From an uncultured Chloroflexota bacterium (GTDB lineage: Bacteria; Chloroflexota; Anaerolineae; Anaerolineales; Anaerolineaceae): 10,181 nucleotides of DNA. The stretch lies in assembly GCA_902795255.1 (NCBI GenBank), contig CADBKS010000103.1, positions 1-10,181 of the forward strand, written 5' to 3'. Position 1 is the stretch's first letter; each line of letters opens with the position of its first letter. The position numbers and the translations under genes are program-made. The notes beneath the pieces are model-generated. The model searched no databases and had not been told where the DNA came from. It saw nothing but the letters and a program-made list of their open reading frames with translations. Positions 1 through 6,524 of this stretch are shown one piece after another.

Positions 1-420
1 AGCGGGAGGGACCTGCTGCTGCAGACGGATATCGCCTGGTCCTCCGGTTATGAACGCCCGGATTATGCAGTCTCCGGATGCGGGTTTTACATCCGTGAGC
101 TGAACGCGGATTCCTATATTGAGATCTACGCCGCGATGGACGGCGCTGTGTATGTGAACGGCTTCCGGAACGGGACGCGTGTCCCGCTCATTACGCTGAA
201 ATACGGGAACTGGAGCATTGAAGGACACGGAAAGCTGGGCGTGGCCGCAGATGCGCAGAAGATCACCATCCTCTGGAATGACAGCATCCTGGGCACGGTC
301 ACAGACGCATCCTGGATGCTGGACGGCAATGCCGGATATCTGGTCCGCTCGGGAACGAACGGGGATTTCGGCACCCGCTGTGTTTTTTCAAACGGTGAGT
401 CGTATGTGTTTACGGAGTGA
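1..420 (+). CDS. C-terminal part of a concanavalin A-like (LamG/DUF1080-like) domain protein, 5' end outside the window
   Basis: The reading frame is open from base 1 to a TGA at 418-420, giving the last 139 residues of a protein that starts upstream. The visible part reads as a beta-sandwich: alternating hydrophobic strands, a 'SGCGFYIR' strand, a 'YIEIYAAMDGAVYVNG' strand pair, a strand with WND in the position where jelly-roll lectin folds often carry a ligand-facing turn, and a closing 'GTNGDFGTRC' strand. Two cysteines (in SGCGF and GTRC) could form a disulfide, which suits an exported protein. The pattern resembles the concanavalin A-like domains of the LamG/DUF1080 type common as C-terminal modules of Chloroflexota surface proteins; this is fold recognition by eye. 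No membrane segment follows the domain. Neither function nor ligand can be given. The next gene starts 92 bases downstream on the same strand, with no terminator visible between them. Confidence 0.6.
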   Translation, partial: SGRDLLLQTDIAWSSGYERPDYAVSGCGFYIRELNADSYIEIYAAMDGAVYVNGFRNGTRVPLITLKYGNWSIEGHGKLGVAADAQKITILWNDSILGTVTDASWMLDGNAGYLVRSGTNGDFGTRCVFSNGESYVFTE

Positions 421-511
421 AGCCGTTTCGGACCTGCTTTCGGAAGGAACCCGGCAGCGGTATCAAACGTCTTCATAACGGATCGGTCCGGATCAGTAAA
501 GTGAGGTGTAT

Positions 512-2101
512 ATGAAAAAGGTCTTTATCGTGCTGTTGTTCATTCTGGCCGCGGTTCAGGCTGTTTGTGCCGGGGATCTGACGGATGTGATCGATGCGGG
601 TGTGCTGCGCTTCGGCGTTTCGGCGAACGGTGCGCCGTTTGCCTTTTACGGTGAGGATGAGGAACTGACCGGGATCGATATCCGCCTGATCGAAGCCATC
701 GCGGAAAAGATGGGCGTCCGGGCGGAGGTCTATGAAATGTCTGCTGAAAGTCTTCCGGACGCGCTGGCCGTCGGGCAGATCGACGCGGCCGGCGGTGCCT
801 TCTCCAGAACTGCCGAAAGGGAAAAAAGCCTCGATTTTACCTCGGTCTATTACACCACCGGAGCGGTGTTCGTTTCCCGGAGCGGTCTGGGACTGACCGA
901 ACCGCTCTCCGCGGCGTCCTTTTCCGGACTGAAGATCGGGGTGCGGAAAGGCAGCTGTTTTGAGGAATGGCTGCGGGAGGAGCTCAGCGAAAAGGGAGAT
1001 GTGCCGGCCAGGGATATTTATACCTATAACGACATCACTGACGCGGTAAAGGCACTGACCCGCGGGCGGATCGATCTGGTCATGATGGACGCGAATATTT
1101 ATATGGCCCGCTATCAGTCGGATCCGGACCTGCGCAGCCGGCAGTACGGTTCGGCTGAAGACAATTACGCATTCGCGGTCCGCAAGGGATCGGATCTCAG
1201 GGCCGAGCTGAACAAACATCTGATCGCTATGCTGCGGGATGGGACGGCTCAGAAGATCGCGGACAGTTTCTTCACGGCTAAACAGGAGGAGGATGAAATG
1301 CTGCTGCAGTGGCCCACGGCCGGTGTGCCGGAGCAGCTGCCGACAGCGCTGCCGCCCACTGCCGCTCCGACTTCGGTACCGACGGCAGTCCCGACGGTGA
1401 CTCCGACGTCTGCCCCGGATAAGTGCACCAGCTATGCCATGGCTTACGTCGCGGATCTGACGATCCCGGACGGCACCCGTCTTTCTGCCGGGCAGTTCTT
1501 TACCAAAACCTGGCGCATCAAAAACACCGGCAGCTGCGGCTGGACGACCGATTTTTCCTTTGTCTTTGCTTCCGGGGATCAGATGGGCGGGCAGAACATC
1601 CGCCTGCCGAAGAATGTCGCTCCCGGCGAGACCGTTGACCTGAGTGTGGATATGTACGCTCCGGCGACTCCCGGAAATTATCAGGGAAACTGGCAGCTGA
1701 AGACCGGAAGCAATTACGCTGTCGGCCCGGCGATCTGGCTGAAGATCACGGTCCCGGGGCCTTCGTATTCCGCGCCGACGGTGCCGCCGTATGCCTATTA
1801 TTATCCGACAGCGGATCCAGGCCCCGTCCAGCAGGCCGTGAAGGCCCAGATCTTCTGGTTTTACCCGAACTTTTACGCCCAGAAGAAGGGCGAGTGCGTG
1901 AATGTTTACTGGGGGCTCGGGAGCTTTTCGACAGCGGAGCTCTTCGTGGACGGGACCGCCGTCTATTACGGCGGGGATGAGCGGGTGATGCAGCAGCTCT
2001 GCGGGGAAGTCGGTGCGGTCGGCGATCACGAGATCCGGCTCTGTGCCTATTCGACCGGCGGCACGACCTGCGATTCCTTTACCTACACCACGGAACCGTA
2101 A
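512..2101 (+). CDS. Secreted family 3 solute-binding protein fused to an NBR1-type Ig-like domain
   Basis: A 529-residue exported multidomain protein. Residues 1-20 are a signal peptide (KK, hydrophobic core, cleavage likely after VCA). About residues 22-260 match the family 3 solute-binding fold used for amino acids: the 'GAPFAFYGEDEELTGIDI' start, the R of 'TAEREKSLDFT' that normally grips the substrate carboxylate, and an acidic residue in 'DLVMMDANIY' near the amino-group site. A Pro/Thr/Ala linker (about 267-303) leads to an Ig-like domain (about 305-416) with the NBR1 signature: 'TIPDGT', 'FTKTWRIKNTGSCGW', 'SGDQMGG' and 'VAPGETVDL'. A second Pro/Tyr linker precedes a C-terminal beta-rich domain (445-529) with four cysteines. 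ATG 512 is chosen over an in-frame GTG at 506 because GAGG at 503-506 forms its ribosome binding site. No permease or ATPase lies beside it, so it may act as a surface ligand binder rather than a transporter part. Domain calls are confident; the role is inference. Confidence 0.85.
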   Translation: MKKVFIVLLFILAAVQAVCAGDLTDVIDAGVLRFGVSANGAPFAFYGEDEELTGIDIRLIEAIAEKMGVRAEVYEMSAESLPDALAVGQIDAAGGAFSRTAEREKSLDFTSVYYTTGAVFVSRSGLGLTEPLSAASFSGLKIGVRKGSCFEEWLREELSEKGDVPARDIYTYNDITDAVKALTRGRIDLVMMDANIYMARYQSDPDLRSRQYGSAEDNYAFAVRKGSDLRAELNKHLIAMLRDGTAQKIADSFFTAKQEEDEMLLQWPTAGVPEQLPTALPPTAAPTSVPTAVPTVTPTSAPDKCTSYAMAYVADLTIPDGTRLSAGQFFTKTWRIKNTGSCGWTTDFSFVFASGDQMGGQNIRLPKNVAPGETVDLSVDMYAPATPGNYQGNWQLKTGSNYAVGPAIWLKITVPGPSYSAPTVPPYAYYYPTADPGPVQQAVKAQIFWFYPNFYAQKKGECVNVYWGLGSFSTAELFVDGTAVYYGGDERVMQQLCGEVGAVGDHEIRLCAYSTGGTTCDSFTYTTEP

Positions 2102-2132
2102 ACACCGAACCTGTAATTCAGCGGATTTATGC

Positions 2133-2164
2133 AAAGGCACCGGAATGATTATCCGGTGCCTTTT
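2133..2164 (+). terminator. Intrinsic terminator after the SBP-NBR1 gene
   Basis: A 9-bp perfect stem (2136-2144 with 2152-2160, GGCACCGGA against TCCGGTGCC) with a 7-nt loop is followed by TTTT. A/T pairs extend the stem on the outside. It lies 31 bases after the stop codon and separates this gene from the CAP gene run downstream. Confidence 0.85.
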
Positions 2165-2234
2165 GCCGAAATATTCTGCCGGCCGGCTATTACTGAATCG
2201 GCGGATCCGGACGCATGAATCATTCTTTTTGATT

Positions 2235-2247
2235 TATAATTTTTATC
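2235..2247 (+). promoter_or_regulatory. Probable promoter -10 box placing the start site on the ATG of the first CAP gene (leaderless)
   Basis: A perfect TATAAT lies at 2235-2240. The ATG of the downstream gene begins at 2248, 8 bases after the last T of the box, which is where transcription normally starts. No Shine-Dalgarno sequence exists in the A/T-rich bases before the ATG. No good -35 box is visible at a 16-18 bp spacing (2211-2218 reads ACGCATGA). The box follows a terminator and starts a co-directional gene run, which supports a promoter. The leaderless reading is inference. Confidence 0.55.
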
Positions 2248-3204
2248 ATGAAGCATATTGAATATTTACTGCTGGTCTTTTTGATCCTTTTCGTTCCCCT
2301 CTCTGCTTTCGGACAGAGTGCCGACGCGCTGATCAGTGAGGTCAACGCGCTGCGTTCATCTTACGGTCTGGAACCTTATGCTGCGGACGCCGGCCTGATG
2401 GCGCTGGCCCAGGCGCAGAGCGAGTACCAGGCTTCGATCCATCAGACGACCCATGTCCGGGCGGACGGATCCGGCACTCCCGCACGGACGGAAAATGTCT
2501 GCGGCGGGATCGGTGTGAACGCCTCCTACTGCGTCAACAGCATGTGGACGGATGAACTGCACCGGTTCACGATGATCGGTCTTGAAAACGGTACGGTCGG
2601 GGCCGGTCTGGCAGTTTCGGAAGGCAACAGCTATTACACCCTGATGGTCAACAGTACCGGCGGAGAGACCGGTCTGGCCAATCTGGACCCGGTCGCGGAG
2701 AACCAGCGGCCGATCGATCCGGATTCCGCGCTGCTTCAGGCGGACCAGATCGTCACCTGCACGCCGATGCCGGACGGCTCCATTTACCATACGGTCCGGA
2801 CCAATGAAACGCTCGGTGTGATCGCGGACAGCTATGGCCGGACGGTCGCGGAGATCCAGGCACTGAACGGCATGGCGGAGGATGACACGAATATTTATAT
2901 CGGCCAGCGGCTCCTGATCGTGTACGGCGGGCTTCCGGTGGAGGATACCGCCACCCCGACGATCACGCCGCTGCCGCCCACGAATACCCCGAAACCGACT
3001 TCCACTGCGACCAATACGCCGATCCCGCTGCCGACACTGACGCCGACAGCCACCATGACCCCGACCCCGGAGCCGCTGATCCCGCATATCCGCTATTTTG
3101 ATACGCCGGGGGCCAAGAAGCTCGGGCTCGTCCTGGTCATCGGATGTTCTCTGGGGCTCCTCGCGACGCTCTTTTTCGGCTTTATCAGAAAAAATGACCG
3201 GTAG
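2248..3204 (+). CDS. Membrane-anchored CAP (SCP/PR1) domain protein with LysM, catalytic-type histidines kept
   Basis: A 318-residue surface protein. Residues 1-22 are a signal peptide ending in AFG. Residues about 25-138 form a CAP/SCP domain (YkwD-like): 'ISEVNALRSSYGLEPY' start, H69 in 'THVRADGSGTPAR', E82 in 'ENVCGG', H105 in 'DELHR', and 'VGAGLA' before the final strand. The His/Glu/His positions of the CAP cavity are therefore present. A LysM motif (about 179-225, 'YHTVRTNETLGVIADSYG' to 'IYIGQRLLIVY') should bind peptidoglycan or another glycan. A Pro/Thr linker (about 232-275) leads to a transmembrane segment (about 290-312) and a short RKNDR tail. No LPXTG motif is present, so the anchor is the helix itself. 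The biochemical role of bacterial CAP domains is not settled. The start has no ribosome binding site but a TATAAT box just upstream. The next gene, a paralogue, begins 18 bases after this stop. Confidence 0.85.
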   Translation: MKHIEYLLLVFLILFVPLSAFGQSADALISEVNALRSSYGLEPYAADAGLMALAQAQSEYQASIHQTTHVRADGSGTPARTENVCGGIGVNASYCVNSMWTDELHRFTMIGLENGTVGAGLAVSEGNSYYTLMVNSTGGETGLANLDPVAENQRPIDPDSALLQADQIVTCTPMPDGSIYHTVRTNETLGVIADSYGRTVAEIQALNGMAEDDTNIYIGQRLLIVYGGLPVEDTATPTITPLPPTNTPKPTSTATNTPIPLPTLTPTATMTPTPEPLIPHIRYFDTPGAKKLGLVLVIGCSLGLLATLFFGFIRKNDR

Positions 3205-3221
3205 GTACGGGTAAACCACGG

Positions 3222-4250
3222 ATGCGTTTGAGACGGCCTGTTTTCCTGCTCTTACTCCTGATGTTCACCGCCTTCCCGGCGGTTTTTACGGTTTGCGGGG
3301 CTGATTCCGCTGCTTCCGATCCGGCGGCCGAAGCGATCCTGGCCGGGCTGAACGCACTGCGCAGTCATTACGGTGTGGGCGAACTGCAGTTCGATGAACA
3401 CTTGAACGCGGCAGCTCGTCAGCAGGCGGAATATCTTGCCGGGATCGGAAAGCTCGAAAACAGCGGCCCGGCCGGGGAATCCGCCCATGAACGGGCAGCG
3501 GATGCCGGTTACGGCGGGGATAAGTCCTTTACCGCGGTCGAGACCAACGCGCAGGTATGGGTGGATACGGACGCGGATTACCTGATCGAACAGGTCTGGC
3601 GGAAAACGCAGGCCTCCGTTCAGGTGATCTTCAATGCTGCCGTACGCCAGGCTGGGATCGGGTACGCGGACGCGCCGGATAAGCACCGGTATTATGTGCT
3701 GCTGCTGGCCGGGCTGGATGACGGCACCGATGATTATTCCCTGACCCGTCCGACCTATGATTACCGCACGCCAAAACCGACCGCTTCGGCGACCCCTACG
3801 CCGCAGGAACTGATGACTTCAACGCCCAATCCGGACGGCGGGGTCTACCATGTCGTGCAGGAGGGCGAGACCTTCTCCGAGATCGCCTATGCCTACGGCC
3901 TGGACTGGTATACCCTTTCGGTCCGGAATAACATCAAACTCAGTGACACGACGCCGGTCGTGATCATGGAAGGGCAGGTGCTGGTGATTCAGCCGACTTA
4001 TACGCTGACGCCGACACCGACGCCGACAAAAACCCCGCTGCCTCCCACAAATACGCCGCGGCCGACCTTTACACCGGCTCCGGGCGGAAACGCCGGAACG
4101 GCTGTGCGGACGCCGGTCATTGACCGCCTTCCCGCGCCGGACTTTGCCGGTTTGCTGGACCGCGCGGCCGGGCTGAAAACGACGGTCGGCTGGATTCTGG
4201 TCGGGATCTGTATTCCCGGGATCTTTATCTCCCTCTTCCGCCGGAAATGA
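3222..4250 (+). CDS. Divergent CAP-domain protein with LysM and C-terminal membrane anchor, cavity histidines lost
   Basis: A 342-residue protein with the same architecture as its upstream neighbour: signal peptide (1-26), CAP-like domain (about 33-165), Pro/Thr linker, LysM (about 208-256, 'YHVVQEGETFSEIAYAYGL' to 'EGQVLVIQP'), second Thr/Pro linker (258-287), and a membrane segment (about 320-338) with an RRK tail. The CAP domain keeps the frame ('ILAGLNALRSHYG', 'HERAADAGYGG', 'RQAGIGYADA'). However, the first cavity histidine position reads N80 and the second, after W125, reads about S131 in my alignment by eye; the usual GEN motif is VETN. It is probably a non-metal-binding structural copy rather than a pseudogene, since the frame is intact. 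The gap to the upstream stop is 17 bases and lacks a good ribosome binding site, suggesting translational coupling. The nucleotidase gene follows after 37 bases, so all three are likely one operon. Confidence 0.8.
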   Translation: MRLRRPVFLLLLLMFTAFPAVFTVCGADSAASDPAAEAILAGLNALRSHYGVGELQFDEHLNAAARQQAEYLAGIGKLENSGPAGESAHERAADAGYGGDKSFTAVETNAQVWVDTDADYLIEQVWRKTQASVQVIFNAAVRQAGIGYADAPDKHRYYVLLLAGLDDGTDDYSLTRPTYDYRTPKPTASATPTPQELMTSTPNPDGGVYHVVQEGETFSEIAYAYGLDWYTLSVRNNIKLSDTTPVVIMEGQVLVIQPTYTLTPTPTPTKTPLPPTNTPRPTFTPAPGGNAGTAVRTPVIDRLPAPDFAGLLDRAAGLKTTVGWILVGICIPGIFISLFRRK

Positions 4251-4287
4251 CCGGCCTGATTTCCCCTTTGAATCCCCGGAGGTGTTT

Positions 4288-4968
4288 ATGTCTTTTTCAA
4301 AACTGCTGCTGGATGTTGACGGCACGCTCCTGAATTTTGACGCTTCAGCGGAAAAGGCGCTGGAGACCCTTTTTGACCGGCGGCATTATGTTTATTCCGA
4401 CCGTGTGTTCGAACGGTATACGGTGATCAATAACGGACTCTGGGAAAAGCATGAGCGCGGCGAGATGCCGCGGGACCGGGTCCTGACGGAACGCTTCACG
4501 ATGCTTTTTGCCGAACTCGGGATCGATGAAGAAGGCGCCGCTTTTGAGCATGACTTCCGGGATCAGCTGGAGAAGGATCCGGTCTGGATGGATGGCGCGG
4601 AGGATATCCTGAAATATCTGCAGCCCAAATATGAGATGTACATCGTGACAAACGGCGTCGGGCGGACCCAGCGGGCGCGCCTGGCTGCCACGGGCCTGGA
4701 CCGCTATGTGAAGGATGTTTTTATCTCGGAAGTGATCGGCGCGCAGAAGCCGCAGAAGGCTTATTTCGATTACTGCCTTGCTCATATCGGGCCGTACCGG
4801 CTTTCGGAGCTCCTGCTGATCGGGGATTCCCTGACGGCGGACATTCTCGGGGCCAACCGGGCCGGGATCACCTCCTGCTGGTTCAACCCGCACGGGAAGC
4901 CGCTGACCGGTGAGGCAAAACCGGATCTTGAGATCCGTCAGCTTTCGGAGCTGAAAAGTCTTCTTTGA
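4288..4968 (+). CDS. yjjG: HAD-family pyrimidine 5'-nucleotidase, YjjG/YfnB type
   Basis: A 226-residue cytoplasmic hydrolase of the haloacid dehalogenase superfamily. In its family, E. coli YjjG removes phosphate from pyrimidine nucleotides, including non-canonical ones, and so cleans the nucleotide pool; B. subtilis YfnB is a close relative in pattern and length. All four HAD motifs are visible: nucleophile D9 and acid D11 in 'LLLDVDGTLL', T121 in 'IVTNGV', K154 in 'AQKPQKAYFDY', and metal-binding D180/D185 in 'IGDSLTADI'. The alpha-helical cap (about 16-95) includes the 'INNGLWEKHERGEMPRD' stretch, close to YfnB. ATG 4288 is preceded by a strong GGAGG at 4278-4282 (5-base spacing); an in-frame GTG at 4282 overlaps that site and is rejected. 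It has a better ribosome binding site than the two CAP genes it follows. Its functional link to them is not obvious. The nearest downstream terminator is at 5175-5202. Confidence 0.85.
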   Translation: MSFSKLLLDVDGTLLNFDASAEKALETLFDRRHYVYSDRVFERYTVINNGLWEKHERGEMPRDRVLTERFTMLFAELGIDEEGAAFEHDFRDQLEKDPVWMDGAEDILKYLQPKYEMYIVTNGVGRTQRARLAATGLDRYVKDVFISEVIGAQKPQKAYFDYCLAHIGPYRLSELLLIGDSLTADILGANRAGITSCWFNPHGKPLTGEAKPDLEIRQLSELKSLL

Positions 4969-5038
4969 GTTATTAGTCATTAGTCGTTAGTTATTGGTCA
5001 TTAGCTAACTGCCGGTTGCCGGAGGCCAGTGGCCAGAA
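4969..5038 (+). repeat. Ten-unit degenerate heptamer tandem array
   Basis: From the base after the nucleotidase stop codon, the sequence divides into ten consecutive 7-base units without a slip, at 4969, 4976, 4983 and so on to 5032. Every unit starts G-Y-Y-R. The first five are A/T-rich (such as GTCATTA, found twice). The sixth is intermediate (GCTAACT). The last four are G/C-rich (such as GCCGGTT, GCCAGTG). This resembles the short tandemly repeated heptamers known from cyanobacteria and other bacteria; function unknown. Confidence 0.75.
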
Positions 5039-5049
5039 GTGGGACCGAT

Positions 5050-5127
5050 GCCTGTTCAGGCTTTGCGAAGCAGCTCCTGCTCCGCATCATGAAAGGCGTG
5101 TGCGCAGCCCACACCATACGGAGCAGG
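5050..5127. repeat. Cluster of inverted repeats in the nucleotidase-tRNA gap
   Basis: Three inverted repeats follow each other: GCCTG/CAGGC at 5050-5061 (2-base loop), GCTT/AAGC at 5060-5071 (tetraloop), and a perfect 9-bp pair CCTGCTCCG (5076-5084) with CGGAGCAGG (5119-5127). The 34-base interior of the last pair contains a smaller GTGTG/CACAC pair (5098-5102 with 5110-5114). No T-run follows, so it is not a plain terminator. It could be an interspersed palindromic element or an RNA structure at the 3' end of the CAP-nucleotidase transcript. Confidence 0.45.
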
Positions 5128-5174
5128 GTACTCACTTTTGCTTGCCCTCTGCATAAAAAAGCGCTGAGGAAAAT

Positions 5175-5202
5175 AAAAAAAGCACGTTTGAACGTGCTTT
5201 TT
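5175..5202. terminator. Bidirectional intrinsic terminator between the nucleotidase operon and tRNA-Ser
   Basis: The stem GCACGTT/AACGTGC (5182-5188 with 5191-5197) is flanked by A-runs on the left and T-runs on the right. Inner pairs must open to give a usable loop. On the minus strand it follows the tRNA 3' end by only a few bases and ends in seven T. On the plus strand it ends in five T and is the first intrinsic terminator after the nucleotidase gene. Confidence 0.85.
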
Positions 5203-5205
5203 CTC

Positions 5206-5295
5206 TGGCGGAGAGAGAGGGATTCGAACCCTCGATACCTTTCGGTATACGCGCTCTCCAGGCGCGCGCGTTAGACCAGGCTACGCTATCTCTCC
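5206..5295 (-). tRNA. tRNA-Ser(GGA)
   Basis: The minus strand reads as a complete class II tRNA of 90 nt. The acceptor stem GGAGAGA (5289-5295) pairs with TCTCTCC, followed by discriminator G and an encoded CCA (5206-5208). The anticodon stem CGCGC/GCGCG encloses the loop CTGGAGA (5255-5261) with anticodon GGA at 5257-5259, reading UCC and UCU. The long variable arm ATACC-GAAA-GGTAT is typical of serine tRNAs, and the T arm is GAGGG-TTCGAAT-CCCTC. It has its own promoter and terminator and stands alone rather than in a cluster. Confidence 0.97.
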
Positions 5296-5308
5296 GTAAC
5301 GATTCAGT

Positions 5309-5338
5309 ATTATACACCAATATTTCGTTTTTTTGCAA
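5309..5338 (-). promoter_or_regulatory. Promoter of tRNA-Ser
   Basis: On the minus strand, TTGCAA (5333-5338; 4 of 6 consensus) and a perfect TATAAT (5309-5314) are separated by 18 bp. The expected start site is near 5302, about 7 bases before the mature tRNA 5' end. Confidence 0.75.
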
Positions 5339-5444
5339 TTGAATGACGGAAAATTACCGGATTTTCAAAACCGGATGCGCCGGTACCCGGATGGCAGGCT
5401 TTAAATACGCTCATCCGTCCGGTGGACGGCCCGGGAGATGAATT

Positions 5445-5478
5445 AAAAGAGCTGCCGCACACCGGCGGCAGCTCTTTT
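5445..5478 (-). terminator. Intrinsic terminator of the mgl operon
   Basis: A perfect 10-bp G/C-rich stem (GAGCTGCCGC at 5449-5458 with its complement at 5465-5474) has a 6-nt loop and is extended by four A/T pairs on the outside. On the minus strand the stem is followed by TTTTAATT. It lies 20 bases after the mglC stop codon. Confidence 0.9.
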
Positions 5479-5497
5479 GCGGAAAAGTGTATTCTGA

Positions 5498-6511
5498 TTA
5501 CTTCTTCTTGATGTATTTGCGGATGTCGAGGGCGACGGCTACGACGATGACGAAGCCCTGGACCACATAGTTGTAATACGGGTTGACGCCCAGGAACTGC
5601 AGGATGATCTTCAGCAGTTCGAACACCAGAACGCCGACCAGGATGCCGGAAACGGTACCGATACCGCCGGTGGTGGAGACGCCGCCGATGGTACAGCCGG
5701 CGATGGCTTCCAGTTCATACCCCATACCCATGGAGGCGCTGGCACCGCCGGATTTCGCTGCGAGCAGATAACCGGCCAGCGCGTACATGATGCCGGCGAT
5801 GGTGTAGATGCTGGTCAGGGAGTGGGTGGTGTTGACACCGGAAACTTCGGCCGCGACTTCATTGCCGCCGATGGCGTACATATATTTGCCGTGGGTGGTG
5901 TGGTTGTACATGAACCAGAAGAGCAGCCCGAAAATGACCGCGACGATCATCAGATACGGGATGTTGAAGCTCCGTACCGAGCCGATGCGGCCGGTGATCA
6001 GGCTGGTGTAGATTTTCTGGAAACCGCCGATCGGCTGGGCATCCGTGAGGACCAGGCAGAGACCGTAGATGATCGTCTGGGTACCCAGGGTGGCGATGAA
6101 CGGCGGGACGTGCAGCCGGGTGATGATGGCGCCGTTGATGAGGCCCCAGAGGGCACCGGCAATGATGACGATGATAAGGACCAGCCCGATGTTCATTTCC
6201 GGGATGGCTTTGAAGACACGGTTGGCATAATCACCGCGCTGGCAGAGGATCCCTGCCAGACAGGCCGCGAAACCGACCTGACGTCCGGCGGAAAGGTCCG
6301 TCCCTTTGGTGATCAGACATCCGGAAACGCCGAGGGCGATCAGGAAGCGGACTGCGGTATTGGAGACCAGGTTCCCGAAGTTGCCCCAGGAGAAGAAATT
6401 ATCAGTGGTGAAGCTGACAATGATCGAGGCGATCAGCAGGAGCAAAACGATCGGGTTGGATTTGAAGTATCCGATGATACTTGCAATGGGATTCGTGTTT
6501 TTCTTTTCCAT
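5498..6511 (-). CDS. mglC: Galactose/methyl galactoside ABC transporter permease MglC
   Basis: A 337-residue integral membrane protein, almost the length of E. coli MglC (336). It forms the membrane channel, presumably as a dimer, through which the sugar released by MglB crosses the cytoplasmic membrane, driven by MglA. It shows about eight to ten hydrophobic segments and the branched-chain/ribose-type permease pattern: 'VRFLIALGVSGCLITKGTDLSAGRQVG', 'VPPFIATLGT', 'YAIGGNEVAAEVSGV' (the loop contacting the ATPase), 'MGYELEAIAGCTIGGVSTTGGIGTVSG', and a lysine-rich C-terminal tail ending KKK. The start at 6511 is chosen because AGGAAGG lies at 6520-6526, 8 bases upstream; that site overlaps the mglA stop codon (6525-6527). 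Only 13 bases separate the two genes, so translation is likely coupled. It is the last gene of the operon, followed by an intrinsic terminator. Confidence 0.93.
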   Translation of the reverse strand: MEKKNTNPIASIIGYFKSNPIVLLLLIASIIVSFTTDNFFSWGNFGNLVSNTAVRFLIALGVSGCLITKGTDLSAGRQVGFAACLAGILCQRGDYANRVFKAIPEMNIGLVLIIVIIAGALWGLINGAIITRLHVPPFIATLGTQTIIYGLCLVLTDAQPIGGFQKIYTSLITGRIGSVRSFNIPYLMIVAVIFGLLFWFMYNHTTHGKYMYAIGGNEVAAEVSGVNTTHSLTSIYTIAGIMYALAGYLLAAKSGGASASMGMGYELEAIAGCTIGGVSTTGGIGTVSGILVGVLVFELLKIILQFLGVNPYYNYVVQGFVIVVAVALDIRKYIKKK

Positions 6512-6524
6512 GTTCAGGACCTTC

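Noticed and set aside
473..2140. Long minus-strand open frame of 555 codons opposite the SBP-NBR1 gene
   Set aside because: The plus-strand frame has a signal peptide and recognisable domains; the antisense frame is Arg/Gly/Pro-rich with no domain and results from high G/C at third positions.
3991..4080. Repeated ccgac/acgcc triplet pattern, possible tandem repeat or CRISPR-like
   Set aside because: It encodes a Thr/Pro linker inside an intact gene; there is no fixed repeat-spacer structure. The similar stretches at 1309-1420 and 2950-3075 are also linkers.
4131..4250. Possible sortase signal at the C-terminus of the CAP proteins
   Set aside because: The order of hydrophobic segment plus basic tail fits, but no LPXTG-like motif precedes it; a plain membrane anchor is simpler.
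5029..5338. Short open frames on both strands over the tRNA (81 codons plus, 68 codons minus)
   Set aside because: They translate the tRNA gene. The 'RERDSNPRY' and 'GIEGSNPSLSA' peptides are classic false products of serine tRNA genes.
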